A stretch of 64,000 nucleotides of DNA from Gnetum montanum. Its lineage: Eukaryota > Streptophyta > Gnetopsida > Gnetales > Gnetaceae. Under the pieces are notes generated by a model, which worked only from the letters and a program-made list of their open reading frames with translations, ran no database searches and was not told the DNA's origin. The stretch's first letter is position 1. The number at the start of each line of letters is the position of its first letter. This document shows, in pieces, positions 1-12,494 of this stretch. Both the position numbers and the translations under genes were made by a program. The stretch covers positions 288,523 through 352,522 of the forward strand of contig MNCI01005898.1 of assembly GCA_015680685.1 (NCBI GenBank), given 5' to 3'.

Positions 1-100
1 CTACTCTAAAACTGGGATGTTAAATGAGGGAGAGCGGCCTCTTATTTATAGAAATTGCGGCTAACTATGATATCGCGTAAGATCTTAAGTCCAATATGTG
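1..100 (-). repeat. LTR fragment related to the outer element G, inverted
   Basis: On the minus strand this stretch reads GATATC, a GC-rich spacer, then TATAAATAAGAGG and a CT-rich run. The G LTRs at about 5049-5140 and 57205-57290 have the same order (GATATC words, then TATAAATAAGAGG, then a CTTTCCC run). It is cut by the window edge. I infer a diverged, oppositely oriented LTR of the same or a sister family; identity outside the TATA core is modest. Confidence 0.4.
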
Positions 101-1504
101 ATCATTCTATCTAAAGATTTTGTAGGATAAATATTCTTAATTTGGGAGGTGTGGGGAAGGGAGAAGATAAATGTAACAACTTGTATTTTAAGCCTTTTCT
201 TCAAGGCTATTATATGGACATGTAATGACATGATAATATTTTGTGTGAGTATGATTTCTTATTAATGAAGTTAATTGTTAGTATATGGTAAAAGTATTTT
301 ATAATATGATTTTGTTACCTTGTGGATAGTGTACGTTAGCTAAGAAAGGTTTAGTAGTAGTTTTCTTTACTTGCCATTTTAATTTTAGAAATAGAATTAC
401 CATTGCTAAGTTAAGATTTCAAAAGTTTTATATTAAAAACCTTGCACTCCATTCTTTTAGGCACTTTGGCATCCATTTTCTTAGATGTGGAAGTGTTATC
501 AAATTAGAGACTTATGGTGGTGTTATGAAGCATTACTAGTTTGTGTTCATGGATGACATGTGTAGATGGTTGCGATCATACATTCATGATTTATATTTCT
601 ACTTCTTGTTTTCTTATTGAATTATCTTAGTAATGTTTATATTATTATTAGGTTCTAATGTAATAAGAACCCCCTCATTAAAACAAGAGGTTTATCAATG
701 ATAAGCATAGTGACAAAGTTGTAAACACTAAAGATAATGAAAATGTGAATTGCAAAGTTTACTTATGTATATCATTATGTTTAACAAATAAAATGTTACG
801 GTATATATATTATAAGTGAAGAAACCTATGTTTCAATGGTAATAAACTAATAGTTTTAAAATTTTATAATCATTATATACTTTATAAGTATAAAGAATAA
901 AATAATAATTAAAAATCATTACAATCCCTTGCTAGATAGATGCAATGTTGGTAGACATTTGCATCATAATCCCCTGCAAAATAGTTGTAATGTAGAAATC
1001 TAATATACATACAAACTTTATCATAATCCTTTATGGGACATGTGTGACACTAATATAAAAAAATTAATAAAATCTCCTCAATCATACCCTTAATGACCCA
1101 ACACCATTACAGACATATGAGCTTCATAGGCAAGCTAGAATTTTCAAAGGCTACATACAAGAATGCTAATCAATTTATCACTAAGATATTATTATAAAGA
1201 TTTAATGAAAAAATTTTAAAATTTTTTTAAAATAAAACTGAGCTTTATTCATCATGTAAAAACTTGAATCCATGTTGACTAAATAATTTCAAGGTATGAA
1301 AGAATGGTAGCACTCTAATAGAGTTTTGCTACGTGATGAATTGATGACTTACAAATATAAAAAAGTAAATGACACACTTATCCCAAGAAGGAGGAGAAGA
1401 TAATACCAAAAAATAAAAAGGAAAAATTATTAAATAAATGAATCTCCCCTTTAAGCTCTATTCTTTAAGTATTTATAGTTTTTAGATTCAAAAGTGGTAA
1501 GGGA

Positions 1505-1690
1505 GCACTAAACATGAGGTAGCACATATGGTGAGGTAGTGCACCATGTGAGGCAACATACTAGGTAAGCTAGTACACCAATAAGGTACTGCATAAGATG
1601 TGGCTGTGTATAAGATAAGGCAATGTACCAAGTAACAAAGCTTAGCATGTGAGTTAGCACATGAGGTGAGGTAGTATCAATGATGTATCA
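1505..1690. repeat. Irregular GAGGTAG / GCACATG word repeat
   Basis: Variants of the words GGTAG, GCACATG, GGTGAGGTAG and AGCTAGTACACC recur several times within about 190 bp without a fixed period. This looks like a degenerate minisatellite or the internal word repetition often seen in plant LTR U3 regions. No LTR partner was found in the window. Confidence 0.35.
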
Positions 1691-2539
1691 ACACACACTA
1701 AATTTTTTTTCCAAACTATAGGTTTGAGTGCACATAAACTATTTAATGCATCCCAAGCTTACAATAAACTTGATTATCACTAAATGTCTCATCATTTCTT
1801 CATAATGAACTTAATCTTATTCTGTAGCTTACAATAATAAAAATAAGATTATAAATGACTTGAATTATGATCAACAAGGAGGAGTTACAACAAGGTATGA
1901 CACAAGACATAACATAAACTTGCAACCTCAAGAAGAAACATCAAGAGGTGGTGTCTATGACAGAATAACATTTGGCATGCTTAATGTGTAACAAGGGCAT
2001 GTTAGCTATCTCTAAGATTACTCTTTAAAGCTTATCACCCTTTCTTGAAAAATCATAATCTATTTCCACACTAGTTCTTGTAGTATGTCTAAAGTAGTTT
2101 CTTACTCTCATTTTCACTATTCAAGATGTCATTTTGCTTTCCTCAGATCAAGTTGCATGAGTTACAAAATCCCCTTGGAAAACTTATAGATGAATGGGAT
2201 CTATTAGTAGATCATTTGGCTTTGCTTTTAACAATTATTTTTGTACCTACTTCCAAGTTGATATTTAAGAAACTAGATTTGTAACATTTAGATCTTCTAG
2301 GTTAAGGAAGTTCAATGGGATTAAGTTTAACTATTGACTTGAATAGTCATTTTCTTCTAGTTGGTTTCATCACGGAGTCCTCAAGGTTATCAAGTTCATA
2401 TAGTCATGGTTTCTAGTACATGAAACACAATTTTTGGAACTTGATTGTATGTAGAAAAATCCTAAAAAAAATCATGTATCTTCCTTGAGATTCTACAAAT
2501 TCCTCACAAAAAATTCTAGGACAAAAAATGGAAAGTATA

Positions 2540-2700
2540 AAACCTAAGTATAACATATGAAACATTATAGGTACATCCTAAGATATATAGTCCAATTAGA
2601 ACTTTATAACTCATCATTGCTTAATAGAATGAAACACATCACTTGAAGATTTCAAATCAAGACTCTCACCACTAGACTAACACCCCATTTTAAGGAAAAT
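2540..2700. repeat. Dispersed repeat, copy 1 (partner near 62125-62260)
   Basis: This block and the one at about 62125-62260 share the same succession of words: GTACA..CC.AAGA, AACTTTATAACT.A.CATTGCT, AGAAT.AAAC, then CTA.CCTAACA.C.CATT. Both are on the + strand. They look like two diverged copies of one dispersed noncoding repeat; no coding motif is seen. Confidence 0.4.
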
Positions 2701-5037
2701 TTTCAAATATCATAGTTGGTTTTGCCCCTCACTCATGAATAAGATATAAGATACCTATATTTTTTTAGAGAAAGATGGAAAACTCAATTATATAGGGGTT
2801 GGGGCATATTCTAAAAGAAAGAAAAAAGTACATAGGTTAAATACATCTAAAGAACTAGATGATCCAAAACATAAGAGAGCAGATGCATCATCTAGTTAGG
2901 TACAAAGGGATTTCATCCCAAAATAAAGTTATACCCCAACAAAAAATGTGAAATCCAAAATACATCCCTACATAAGATACCTAACTCAAAGAAGAGAAAA
3001 AAAATACATTACCACTAGTAACAAGGGTACTACAATGAAATATGGCATGAAATTTAACTTTAAATATTGATTAGTAACATAAAATGATAAGAATTCACTT
3101 GCTTGGGCAAGCAATAAAAAGAATAAAGAGAGGGAAATACAAAAAATAAGAGAAAATGGAAAAATCTTAAATAAAATGTTGAAAATCTAATGAGAAAATG
3201 ATAAAAACCAAGAGAAAATAAGAGGAAACCCAAAGATACAAAAAGAATGAAAAATAAATTTAAAAGAAAATTAATTATCATATATTTTCTATTTATACTA
3301 TATTTTATATAGTTATGTTTTTTATTAATAATAATTAATTAATAGAAATAAATTATATAAAAATACAGTTAAATATAATTTTGATTTGGGAAATGAATTC
3401 TAGGTGGCATGAGGGTTTATGAATGTATGTGTGGGGAAATGACAATGGTAGTAAAATTTATCTGATTTTTTTGTTGATGGGAGTTGGTTTTGAGAAAGAC
3501 AAATGAAGGCTAGTCTAGGGGTTGCTTGGAAGAGTGAGGTAGTGTGAAAACAAGGTCGTAATGGATTAATTATGAGAAGGTTAAAATTGAAAAGAAAAGA
3601 GACATGTGGATGATGTGGATCATAAGATAGCAAGGGTGGTTTATCACTTAGTAATAAAGGATTCATGAGTGTTGTGGGAAGTATGTTGAAAAAAGGCTAC
3701 ATTACTATTATTTAAAATGGGATAGTACATACAAAATTAGTAAATTAACACACTAGGGGCAATGTGACAATGTGATTGATTGTATTGTTCAATAAATTAT
3801 AAAAAGCTTAACAACCTATAATACTTTTGTTCGATAAAGTTTTTGCATGAAAAACCTAAAATATAGAGTCAATTTCTATTTACAAATCTTACATTTTGTT
3901 GTTCAACATTCTTTAATTTGTACCTTTACATTCAAATATGAATAAGATCCTTACAATGTACAATCATTTTTCTTTAAGATTTGTAACTATAAATACAAGA
4001 TATTTTTAGTACATGTTTTGATTTATCGAGATGTATCATTGCCTTACTCATGCCACTATACTAGCCACTTAACTAGTCATTCCCTATGTTTTGTAATCCA
4101 AACACCTATGACCTTTGAAAAGCATGTGTTTTATGTATTTATCATTGCTCCTAGCTTTTAAGCTTCGTAAAATAATTAAAATTGGCATATCATAAGGAAC
4201 TTTGGTGTTTTAGATATCATCTTCATTTAAGATAGCCCAGTCTAGGGTAACGATCTATACATCTAACATTTTAATAAGCTCTTTGAAGAACTAATTTTAA
4301 CCAAGCTCTAGGCCAACATAGTAAATATGATTTGGACATTGGGATTCTTCAAAAATGATGGGCTATTGAAAAGGTTTTAGTGTTGTGTAGTTGTTACCAT
4401 GATATGTAGTTTGTACTTGGCATGCAAGATGCAGGTTCTAAATGAGAAGATTCCTAACATTATTGGTAAAGTGCACTATGATGCCATATATATATTAAAA
4501 TATCTATATAATGTGTTAAAGTGTTAAAGTGATATTAGAGGATGGGGGTAGTTGCATGTTGTTATTACATTAAATTAAAGAAAAATTTAGTTAAAATAAA
4601 AAGATAGGGTACTATAGAAATAAATTAAATAAAAATAAAGAGAAAGAAAAATAAATTAAATTAAAATAAAAAAGGTAAAATAAAATAATTAAAGAAAATA
4701 AGAAAGAAAAAATAAAAACTAAAGACAACATCCAAGCACTCCAAAAAGAAGCTACAAAAGTCATGAAATTTTTTTTAAAATAATTTGGTAACCATGCATT
4801 GTGTCACTACAAAGCAAAAACATGGCAAATCATAAGATCTTGTCAAGAAAAAGTTAAGAAGAGAAAGAGAAGTAAACATAGGGAATCATAAATACTTAAA
4901 ATTACCTAAATATTTAAAATTAAAGCTTTTAAAAATTGGGTCAAATATAAATAAGACAAGAAATGTCTTGATTAACCATTAATACTAATGGAGTCATTGT
5001 CACATGAGCATAAGACTAATTAATTACTTTATGTAAT

Positions 5038-5856
5038 TAATGATCCATGATATCACGTATGTGATATTGCGTCCATCCTTGTGATATCGCATACGTGATA
5101 TTGCAGCCCGTCGTCATGCATATAAATAAGAGGTGACTTTCCCTTGTTCACACATCTAGATTTAGACCCTTAGCCAAACTATAGCAGTTTTACCATTCTA
5201 GAGTTAGAATAATTTCCATGTTCCTGCAGTAGGAGTCTTAAAGTGCACAAATCTCTACTCAAGCAAATTGTACTTGAGCACACATTTGTGTACGGCAATA
5301 AAGAAAAATTTTTGATAAACCTTGTAGCATATGGACTAAGCTAAATAGGAATTAATTACTATTATGTTTAAATGCTTTCTTAGATAATTAATCTCTCTTC
5401 ACCCTTATCTCCTAGTAACGCAGAATGAGTACGACTTAATCACGAGCATTTAAGTGTGACTACTTGATAACCCAATAGCGTACTTAAGCCATGTGCATGG
5501 TAATCCTAGTGGCAGTCGTGCACGAAGTTTAGGATGTGTACAGATGATTAAGGAACAGATGCTCATCGCACTTAGGCTAGTTTAGATTCTCTCTCACCCT
5601 TCCTCTCTTAGCTTAGTTAATATTATTTTCCATCATACTCAAGAGTAACACTAGAGTAGAAACACATCATACACCTCACTCTGGACTAAACCATACGTGA
5701 CAAAGCTAATACTAGTCTAGGTGGGAAGACAACAAACTGCAACCTAAGGATAACTATCTAGATACCAAAACTAGCCTGTCTACGGAGTTCGACTGAATCG
5801 TGCGTGAAATGCTTGTATTCGTATGGTTGAGTGTAAGGGTATCTCGCCACTCATCA
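5038..5856 (+). repeat. Left LTR of element G
   Basis: It matches 57196-57999 almost throughout. Shared landmarks are the GATATCACGTAT palindromes near the start, TATAAATAAGAGG at about 5110, a TTCCTGCAGTAGGAG segment, an AATAAAG signal at about 5298, and the end GTATCTCGCCACTCATCA. It is preceded by GTAAT at 5033-5037. The strand follows the TATA box position, which predicts rightward transcription. Confidence 0.75.
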
Positions 5857-5878
5857 TAGGCATCATTTCCGAGGATAG

Positions 5879-7153
5879 TGTAATGATGGAAAACGTCAAT
5901 TATTGGAAACACCGAGAAGATTTCTGTGTACATAGTTCCAACCCTGGGTCTGTGCGAGGATCATGCTGAAGAAAATGGATCCGAGGTGCCCTAAACAATC
6001 TTGTCAATCAGATAGGGACTTACTTAGTTAGTAAACTTGTTAATGATCGTGTAATGAGGCGACGATTTGATATGAGAATATAATATAGTATCGATTGACA
6101 AGAAAATGAGATGTGCTCCAAGATCGGATCTTGAAGGCAATGAAGATGATGTAAACCATGCAAAATGATTGTAAAATTCAATGTAAATAGGGCGCAATGA
6201 ATTGAACTTGAAACATGCATGATCCTGAGATTTGGGATCCACCTTATAGATAAATATGATGAGTACAACGAGATTTACAAGTGGACTTCGATTTGGGCGA
6301 AGTATCCACCACAAAAAAGAAGCTATTTAGAGATTAAATAAGCAAAGGGTAATCTACCTTGTTCACTAGCCAATCTGGGTGCAAGGGAGTTAGGCTCAAA
6401 GCAAAGTCTTTGCTAACTTGAAATCTCTGGCCAAAATTTTCTCTCTATCACCATCGATGCTCTTTTATTGTCAACTCTTTCTTGCCTTCTCGTTGATCTT
6501 TGCCAAAAACTGCCAACCCTTTGAGTGTTGTCCACTGGGGTATTTATAAGATTAGCATTAGGAGAAAAACATGGTTTAGATGATGCATGTCCTGGGCCTG
6601 TAGAATGCCATTGACCTGATGTGCTATAGTTGAAGCTTGTGATGCTACGTTGTGCTATGCTCTGAAGTGTAGTATAGCATAACCACCCTTGTCTTTAGTG
6701 TTGAAGGATTTCCAAATCTTTGGTAGTAAACTATCCCACGGCTACGCTACATACATTGGGAAGGATATCGTGGCATAATGACTGCTACTGTTTGAATTTT
6801 GTTGTCCTTGTTGTTGCGACTAAATCAACTATGCTGCTTGTGTTACGCTGTATAGTGTAACGCGACGTAATATGCCAAAAGTTAGGATTTTTGGCATATG
6901 GCTAACTTGCAAAGTTGAAGTGTTGTCACTATGCATCCCTTGTTCTGTTCTATCCTCCTAAAGTCTACTACGCTAAGCTGTGTAGCATAGCGTAGCAGAC
7001 CCTTAGTTGAAAAAGAAAAAAACTTGTTGAGATGTGCCACTGTTTTCGGTGTTTCCATCGCTCGGATTTCTTGATGCTGCACTTGTGGAGATCCTTGCCT
7101 AAACTTTGAGACTTTGTTGAATCGTTGAGGTCTCGAAATTTCATGGTGTTTCA
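5879..7153 (-). repeat. E1 3' LTR
   Basis: Bounded by TGTAATGATGG on the + strand and ending GGTGTTTCA, so in element sense it runs TGAAACACC to TTACA (TG..CA). It aligns with 39431-40381 and more distantly with the LTRs of E2, E3 and F, sharing the conserved block around GTCTTGTCAATCAGA.AGGGACTTAC. On the minus strand TATAAATACCCC (complement of 6537-6548) is the conserved core promoter. Clusters of TACGCT/AGCGTA words lie at 6730-6990. Confidence 0.85.
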
Positions 7154-7168
7154 ATGGCCCCTCTTTGT
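7154..7168 (-). other. E1 polypurine tract
   Basis: On the minus strand this reads AACAAAGAGGGGCCAT directly before the LTR terminus TGAAACACC. The same tract abuts the left LTRs of E2 (14086) and F (47060). Position and purine run identify it as the primer for plus-strand cDNA synthesis. Confidence 0.8.
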
Positions 7169-8367
7169 TGACATTTGGAGGGCTTGCTTAAGAGATGTCG
7201 ACAAAGAATGCAAAACACCATAGAGGTAAAGACGCCAACACTGTTCGTCAGTTTCTTCTCAGATGTTGCTCTATCAAAACTTGGAAGTGCGAAGGTTGGG
7301 AGCATAGGGACTTCACAAGTGTGAGGGAGAGAGGTTCAGGGAAGACTCAAGTGTGAACAGGATACTTCGCAAACATGTTATTAGATGACTTATCATGAGT
7401 GTTTTCGTGAGGGGTTATGCTACTGCATTGTATATGTGGGACTTTTTTGGGTGAGTTGCGTTTCACTTGTATGGCCTGGAAGAGTTGTGTTTCATCCATT
7501 TTGCATAGCTTTGCTTGTTTTTTTTGTGAGCTACATCACGTCTGTATAAGGTTTTAACCCGCCTATAGATGCATTCCATGAGGCAAGTTGCATTACACCA
7601 TTTCATGGACATGAGGGTTATCATGTGCGAAAGGCTACTTGTACTTTTACATTTGGTACAAACGGGAGTAGAAAGTAAGGGTAGGTACGAGGATAAGAGA
7701 GGGAAAAAAGTAAGGTAAGGTGTCTAGAGGGGAAAAGCAGGGTCTACACTTCCAAGCAGTCAGGCTAGTTCGAGCAGCCACCTTAGAACGCTGTGATGTC
7801 TCGCCCTCCTAGTGAATGTATTTTTGAACAACACTATTGTAGCCAGTAACCTACAAAATGCAACAAATAATAGAGAACAAAAGCAACTATCCTAATCGCT
7901 GGGGAGGCTATTGAAACAAGTGCCATTCAAAGTGAAAGGGGAGCTCAAGCCATAGAGAGGGGACCATGGCAAAAGGTAAGGATTCCTTTGTTGACATCAC
8001 AGCTTAGGAATTCACCATCGATAGCTAGATTCATCTTATCCATATAACTAGGCGAGGAGCTAGTTAGATGAATCTATGAAGCCAAACTTTGGTGGTGGTG
8101 GCGGTTGGAGGCAACCAAGGTTGTGGGTGACCATAGTTTCCTTGGGGCTCCAATTAGCAATGCTGACCCTGGAAGCTGCAATTGCTAAGTGACCATTGTA
8201 GTGGAATCTCTTAGGGGTCAGTAGTATGCCTTTTGGCACATCCGAGGAATCAGTAGAATGCTAGGGGGTAGCTATGTTACTTCTGTTCCAACGTCCTACC
8301 CATTCTGTCTGATAGGGATGTCATGCGAGAATGATCAGGTCCGCTTGTTTCATGGATGGTCTGTTGG
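7169..8367 (-). other. E1 3' noncoding region
   Basis: About 1.2 kb between the integrase end with its minisatellite and the polypurine tract. Scattered blocks match E2 14101-15270, for example the segment around GGGGTCAGTAGTATGCC at 8215-8230 and 15123-15138. The E2 counterpart has a 176-codon open frame; here that frame is broken. No protein family is recognised. Confidence 0.5.
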
Positions 8368-8790
8368 CAGATCCCAGTTTTAAGTCCTGGTAGATTGTTG
8401 TTACTGGTTTTAAGTCCCAGTAGACCATGGTCCCAATTTAAAGTCTGGGTAGATCAAAGTGTGCTAGTTTTATGTCGTAGCGGATGGTGGAAGAGCTAGT
8501 TTATGGTCCCAGTAGACCATGTTGTGGGTGTCAGTTTTGTGTTGTGACCCAGGGATAAGTCTATGCTGGTTTAGCATCTCAGCAAATGGAGGCTTACCTT
8601 CTAGTTTTACATCATGGTGGATGGTCGAAAGCCTTACCATTTTAGTGTTGTGGTGGATGTATGCAAAAAATGCTAGTTTTACGTTGTAGTGGACGTGTAC
8701 AACACTGCTAGTTTTACGTTGTAGTGAATATTTGTTATAGCACTAGTTTTACGTCGTAGCGAATGATTGTTACCTTGCATTTAAGCTGAG
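8368..8790. repeat. E1 hairpin minisatellite downstream of integrase
   Basis: Degenerate tandem copies of a roughly 27-40 bp unit built on AGTTTTACGTCGTAGCGGATG. Many units hold a short inverted repeat such as TGGTC-CCAGTA-GACCA. It is homologous to the arrays at 15276-15855 (E2) and 48095-48258 (F), and shares a core with the arrays beside the antisense gene. Confidence 0.75.
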
Positions 8791-8797
8791 CTAATGT

Positions 8798-11700
8798 TTA
8801 AATGTGGTACTACTTTAGGTACATATGATTCACTAGATTTGGAAATTCATTGCCATTGATGTTCGCTAACTTGAATGCTCTGTTATCATATGCATTGACG
8901 ACTAGGAAAGGGCCCTCCCAACTTGCAGAAAATTTGCTCATTGGCTCACGAATGGCTTTAAAGACCAAGTCTCCTTTCTTAATCAGCCATTGATGTAGGT
9001 TGCGATGATTCTTCTACTTTTTCCTATCTTGATATTTTTTGATGCTGTCGAGTGTTTGGATGCGCTTCTCTTGCACTGAGTCTAGATCCACGATCCTAGA
9101 CTCATTGTGTTGATCTCATTTATAACTATGGAGAGGACCATTCATAGTGAGGGAACCTATAGTTCAAGGGGCAACACTGCTTTAGATACATAGACTAGAC
9201 TGTAGGGTGTCCTACCCGTAGCTGTTCTGCATGTCGTACGATAGGTCCATAGCACGTAGAGAAATTTCTCATGCCATCGTTTCTTATTGCTGTTGATCAT
9301 CTTTTTCAGTAAATTGATAACCACCTTGTTTATTGCTTCTTCTTGACCATTTTCTTGTGGGTAATATGATGAGGAAAAAGATTTCTTAATACCAAGGTTA
9401 TTGCAGAAAGATTTGGTTTCGATACTACTAAATTGTGGCCCATTGTCAGTCACAATAGTCATGGGAAGCCCAAACCTTGTTACTATGTTATCCAAGATAA
9501 AATGGCAAACCTGTTGAGATGTAGTCCTCCATAGGGGAATAGCCTTGATCCATTTTGTGAAGTACTCAGTGGTGGTGATAATGAAATTATGTCCTGCGGA
9601 AGACCTAGGTGTGATGGGACCTATGATGTCTAGCCCCCATTGTTGGAGTGGCCAAGTGATCTGTATGGTATGCAACTTAGTTGGTGACACGTGTATTAGA
9701 TTTACATAACGCTGGCATGTATCACATATCTTAACTTTGGTAAGGCAATCTCATTCCATGTAGGGCCAGTAATACCTTAAGCATCTAATTTTAGTAGCCA
9801 TGGCTTATGGGGCTATGTGTCCTCCACATAGTCCCTCATGGATTTCGCTAACAATCCTTTGTGCTTGGTCATTATTAACACAGGTTAACAATACCCTATG
9901 AAAAGAGCGCCTACATAGAGTGTTGTCTCCAATGATGACGTATTGCCTAGCACGCTTGCGGATTGCATCCTTTTGTGCAGATGTCAACTCATGCGGTGGT
10001 TCGCCACGTAGAAGGTAGGTTTTAACGTTGTCGTACCATTTTGGTATTTCTTCCGTACTTAAAGAAGAGATTTGCACTGCTTAGATGACAGGATTTGTAC
10101 ATTCCATCATTAAAGCAGGCAAGGTGGCAAACAAATGTGGTGGCACATTTAAAGCTAGTGTAGCTAGTGCATTAGCTATAGTGTTCTCACTACACGGCAC
10201 GTGTAGGATGGTAGTCATTGTGAATTGTTTCAGAAGATCTTTAGCCATATCGTAATAGGGTTGCAGATGCATGGCTTTGGAGGCATAGATTTCTGTGATT
10301 TGATTAACAATGAGCATTGAATTGCCTCAGATTGCTAGGTGTTGGATGTTCAGTTCTCTGGCTGCTAATAGTCCCATGAGGAGCCCCTCATATTCTGCCA
10401 CATTGTTCGTACAAGGAACGCTAGGCAGTAAGCCAATGGACGAACATCCTCAGTGGAAAGCATGATGACGGCGGCAGCACTGCCACCTCTGGTAGTCGAA
10501 GCTCCATCAAAGTGTAATGTTGCTTCGAGGCTTGTTGATACAGGGCTTAAACTATGTACATGTTCATCTTGAAACTTAGGCTCTATTGTTGCCTGATCGT
10601 TAATAGGTGATGTTACCGGCTGGTCGGCTATCGCTTGGCCTTTTGTGGAAGATTGGCCAACATAGTGCAAGTCAAATTCTACTATGATGGCTTTCCATTG
10701 GGCTATCTTATTGCTCTCATATAAATTATTTGTAATGGCCCGTAGAATGTTGTTCTTACAAATTATGTTAACCTAGCCGTGGAAAAAATAGTGTTTACAT
10801 TTTTTGAGTACAAAAACCAATGCCAAATAGTTACGCTCTACTTCATTGTACCTCGTTTTGTATGCAAATAGAGCGTGACTTAGATAATAGATACAGATTT
10901 CCAACCCATCATCCCTCTTTTGACATAACAATGCAGCTATAGATGCATCTGAACTTGCCAGGTAGATGTAGAAAGGCCGATCCCTTTGTGGCAGGAAAAG
11001 CATCGGCAAATGTAACAACTCTTTTTCTAGGTCATCAAAAGCATGCTGGCAGTCTTCGGTCCACTCGAAGTTAACCCCATTCTTGAGTAGATATTGCATA
11101 GGATGTAATTTGTCTATAAGCTTTGAGATGAACCTCCTAATAAACTATAACCTACCTTGCAACCCACACAGTTCTTTGAGGTTTGTAGGTAGTGCCAAGT
11201 TAACAATGGCCTTAACTTTGTCAGGGTCAACTCGTATGCCAACCTTCGATACTACAAACCCCAACATGAGTCTAGTTTTGACTCCGAACACATATTTTCT
11301 TAGGTTGAGTCATAGGTCATGCCCGAGACATCGTTTGAGGATTAACTCTAAATCCTCTGGATGATTTGTCGACTTCCTAGACTTAACAGCTATGTTGTCT
11401 ACATAGTCGTTCAATCTTTCTAAGAGGTAATTGCGAAAGATATACGTCATGGCATGTTGATAATTTTCTCTAGCATTTTTTAACCCGAAAGGCATCATGG
11501 TGTAATAGAAAGTTCCCTAGGGGGTCATGAAAGTCGTAGTTAGTTAATGTTTTGGGTTAATAGGGATTTGATTATATCCCGAAAACCCATCTATAAAGGA
11601 TAGTAAAGCGTGTCCAGCTGTTGTATCGATAAGTTAGTCAATACTTGGTAATGGGAAATTATCTTTAATCGTTTCCTTGTTCAAATTGCAGAAGTCTATA

Positions 11701-12263
11701 TAGATGCATATTCCTCCCATTTTCTCAGAAACAACAACAATGTTTGACACCTAATCTGAGTAATCCACTGTGCAGATGAAACCAACTTGATATAGCTTAG
11801 TGATTTCATCATGCACTGCCAACATGATTTCGGTCTTAATCCTCCGTGCTTTCTGTCTAACCGCTTTGATACGCAGATGTAACATGATGTTGTGCTATAT
11901 TAGTTGCGAGTCTAAACCTAACATGTCTTCATACGACTATGCGAACACTGCAACATTATCTTGGAGAACTTGAGACATGTTGTTTTGCATTTGTTGGTTA
12001 AGGAGAGAACTGAACTTCAGAGTTTTGCTTTCTTCTTTGTGCATAACCATAGAGACCTCAGTGAGGGAATCCTTGGTTACAGCACCAGCCTCTAGGTCTA
12101 GGGTTTAGGTCAAATGTTCTGGCTAGTCTAGGGATACTTCTGAGGTTGCTATGGTTATGTCATAGGAGAAGGTGTCGGTTCCTATCATTACAAGATTAGG
12201 CTGTCTAAAATTTTTCCTGTATGAGCCTATTAGGGCTAGGGGTGCAAGTAAAGCTTCATCCAT
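8798..12263 (-). pseudogene. pol: E1 pol remnant: RT, RNase H, archaeal-type RNase H, integrase
   Basis: Reads right to left. A start at 12263 (MDEALL) begins an N-terminal leader ending in an FA.SYEDMLGLD segment. RT follows (about 11900-11300; MPFGLKNA and DYVDNIA in place of the usual YVDD), then a Ty3-type RNase H/connection region (about 11100-10690). An archaeal-type RNase H (about 10560-10090; LHFDGAS) comes next. Integrase has a His/Cys finger (about 9880-9700) and a core with LDIIGP, VTDNGPQF and GQEEA as the D,D,E residues (9690-9157), then a C-terminal tail to 8798. Many stops and frameshifts divide it, so it is dead. RT followed by two different RNases H and then integrase is the Tat-lineage arrangement. 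E2 is inserted 227 bp upstream of the start. Confidence 0.85.
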
Positions 12264-12489
12264 TTGCAAACTAACTTGCAAAACTACCAAGAATGGAAGT
12301 TGTTACATTGCTTTTCTCAACATGGGGAAATGATACAAGGCTTTAGAGGTATGTGTCTAAAAGGCTATTAGTTTAAGGTCTTAGTTGACCATTATAATAT
12401 ATAGAGTTTGTAATAAAATAGCAAGCAAGGTTTCCTAGATGTTAGCTTAAAGCTCTTGTAGACTATAGCTAAAAGTATAATGTGGTGTG

Positions 12490-12494
12490 GCTAG
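12490..12494. repeat. Target-site duplication GCTAG, left copy (E2)
   Basis: GCTAG directly precedes the E2 left LTR and recurs at 30250-30254 directly after the right LTR. Joining the flanks restores the continuity of E1. Confidence 0.9.

Larger units (their letters stand above)
101..5032. other. AT-rich intergenic DNA, no supported gene
   Basis: No long open frame, RNA gene or recognisable protein motif is visible on either strand. The DNA is rich in poly(A/T) runs. It holds an irregular word repeat at 1505-1690 and a dispersed repeat at 2540-2700, listed separately. The stretch at 4560-4740 is a purine/AT-rich low-complexity tract of AAATAAA-type words. The short open frames at 3060-3281 and 3400-3666 (minus) have low-complexity or unremarkable composition and I do not call them genes. 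Confidence 0.6.

Noticed and set aside
3060-3281. Phe/Leu-rich 73-codon minus-strand frame resembling a membrane peptide
   Set aside because: The composition follows from AT-rich low-complexity DNA; no conserved neighbour, start context or homologous copy.
5857-5878. Primer binding site of element G directly after its left LTR
   Set aside because: TAGGCATCATTTCC lacks a clear TGG start and matches no tRNA end I know; left unassigned.
8368-8790. CRISPR-like array (regular short repeats with spacers)
   Set aside because: Units are contiguous degenerate minisatellite copies without unique spacers, in a plant retroelement.
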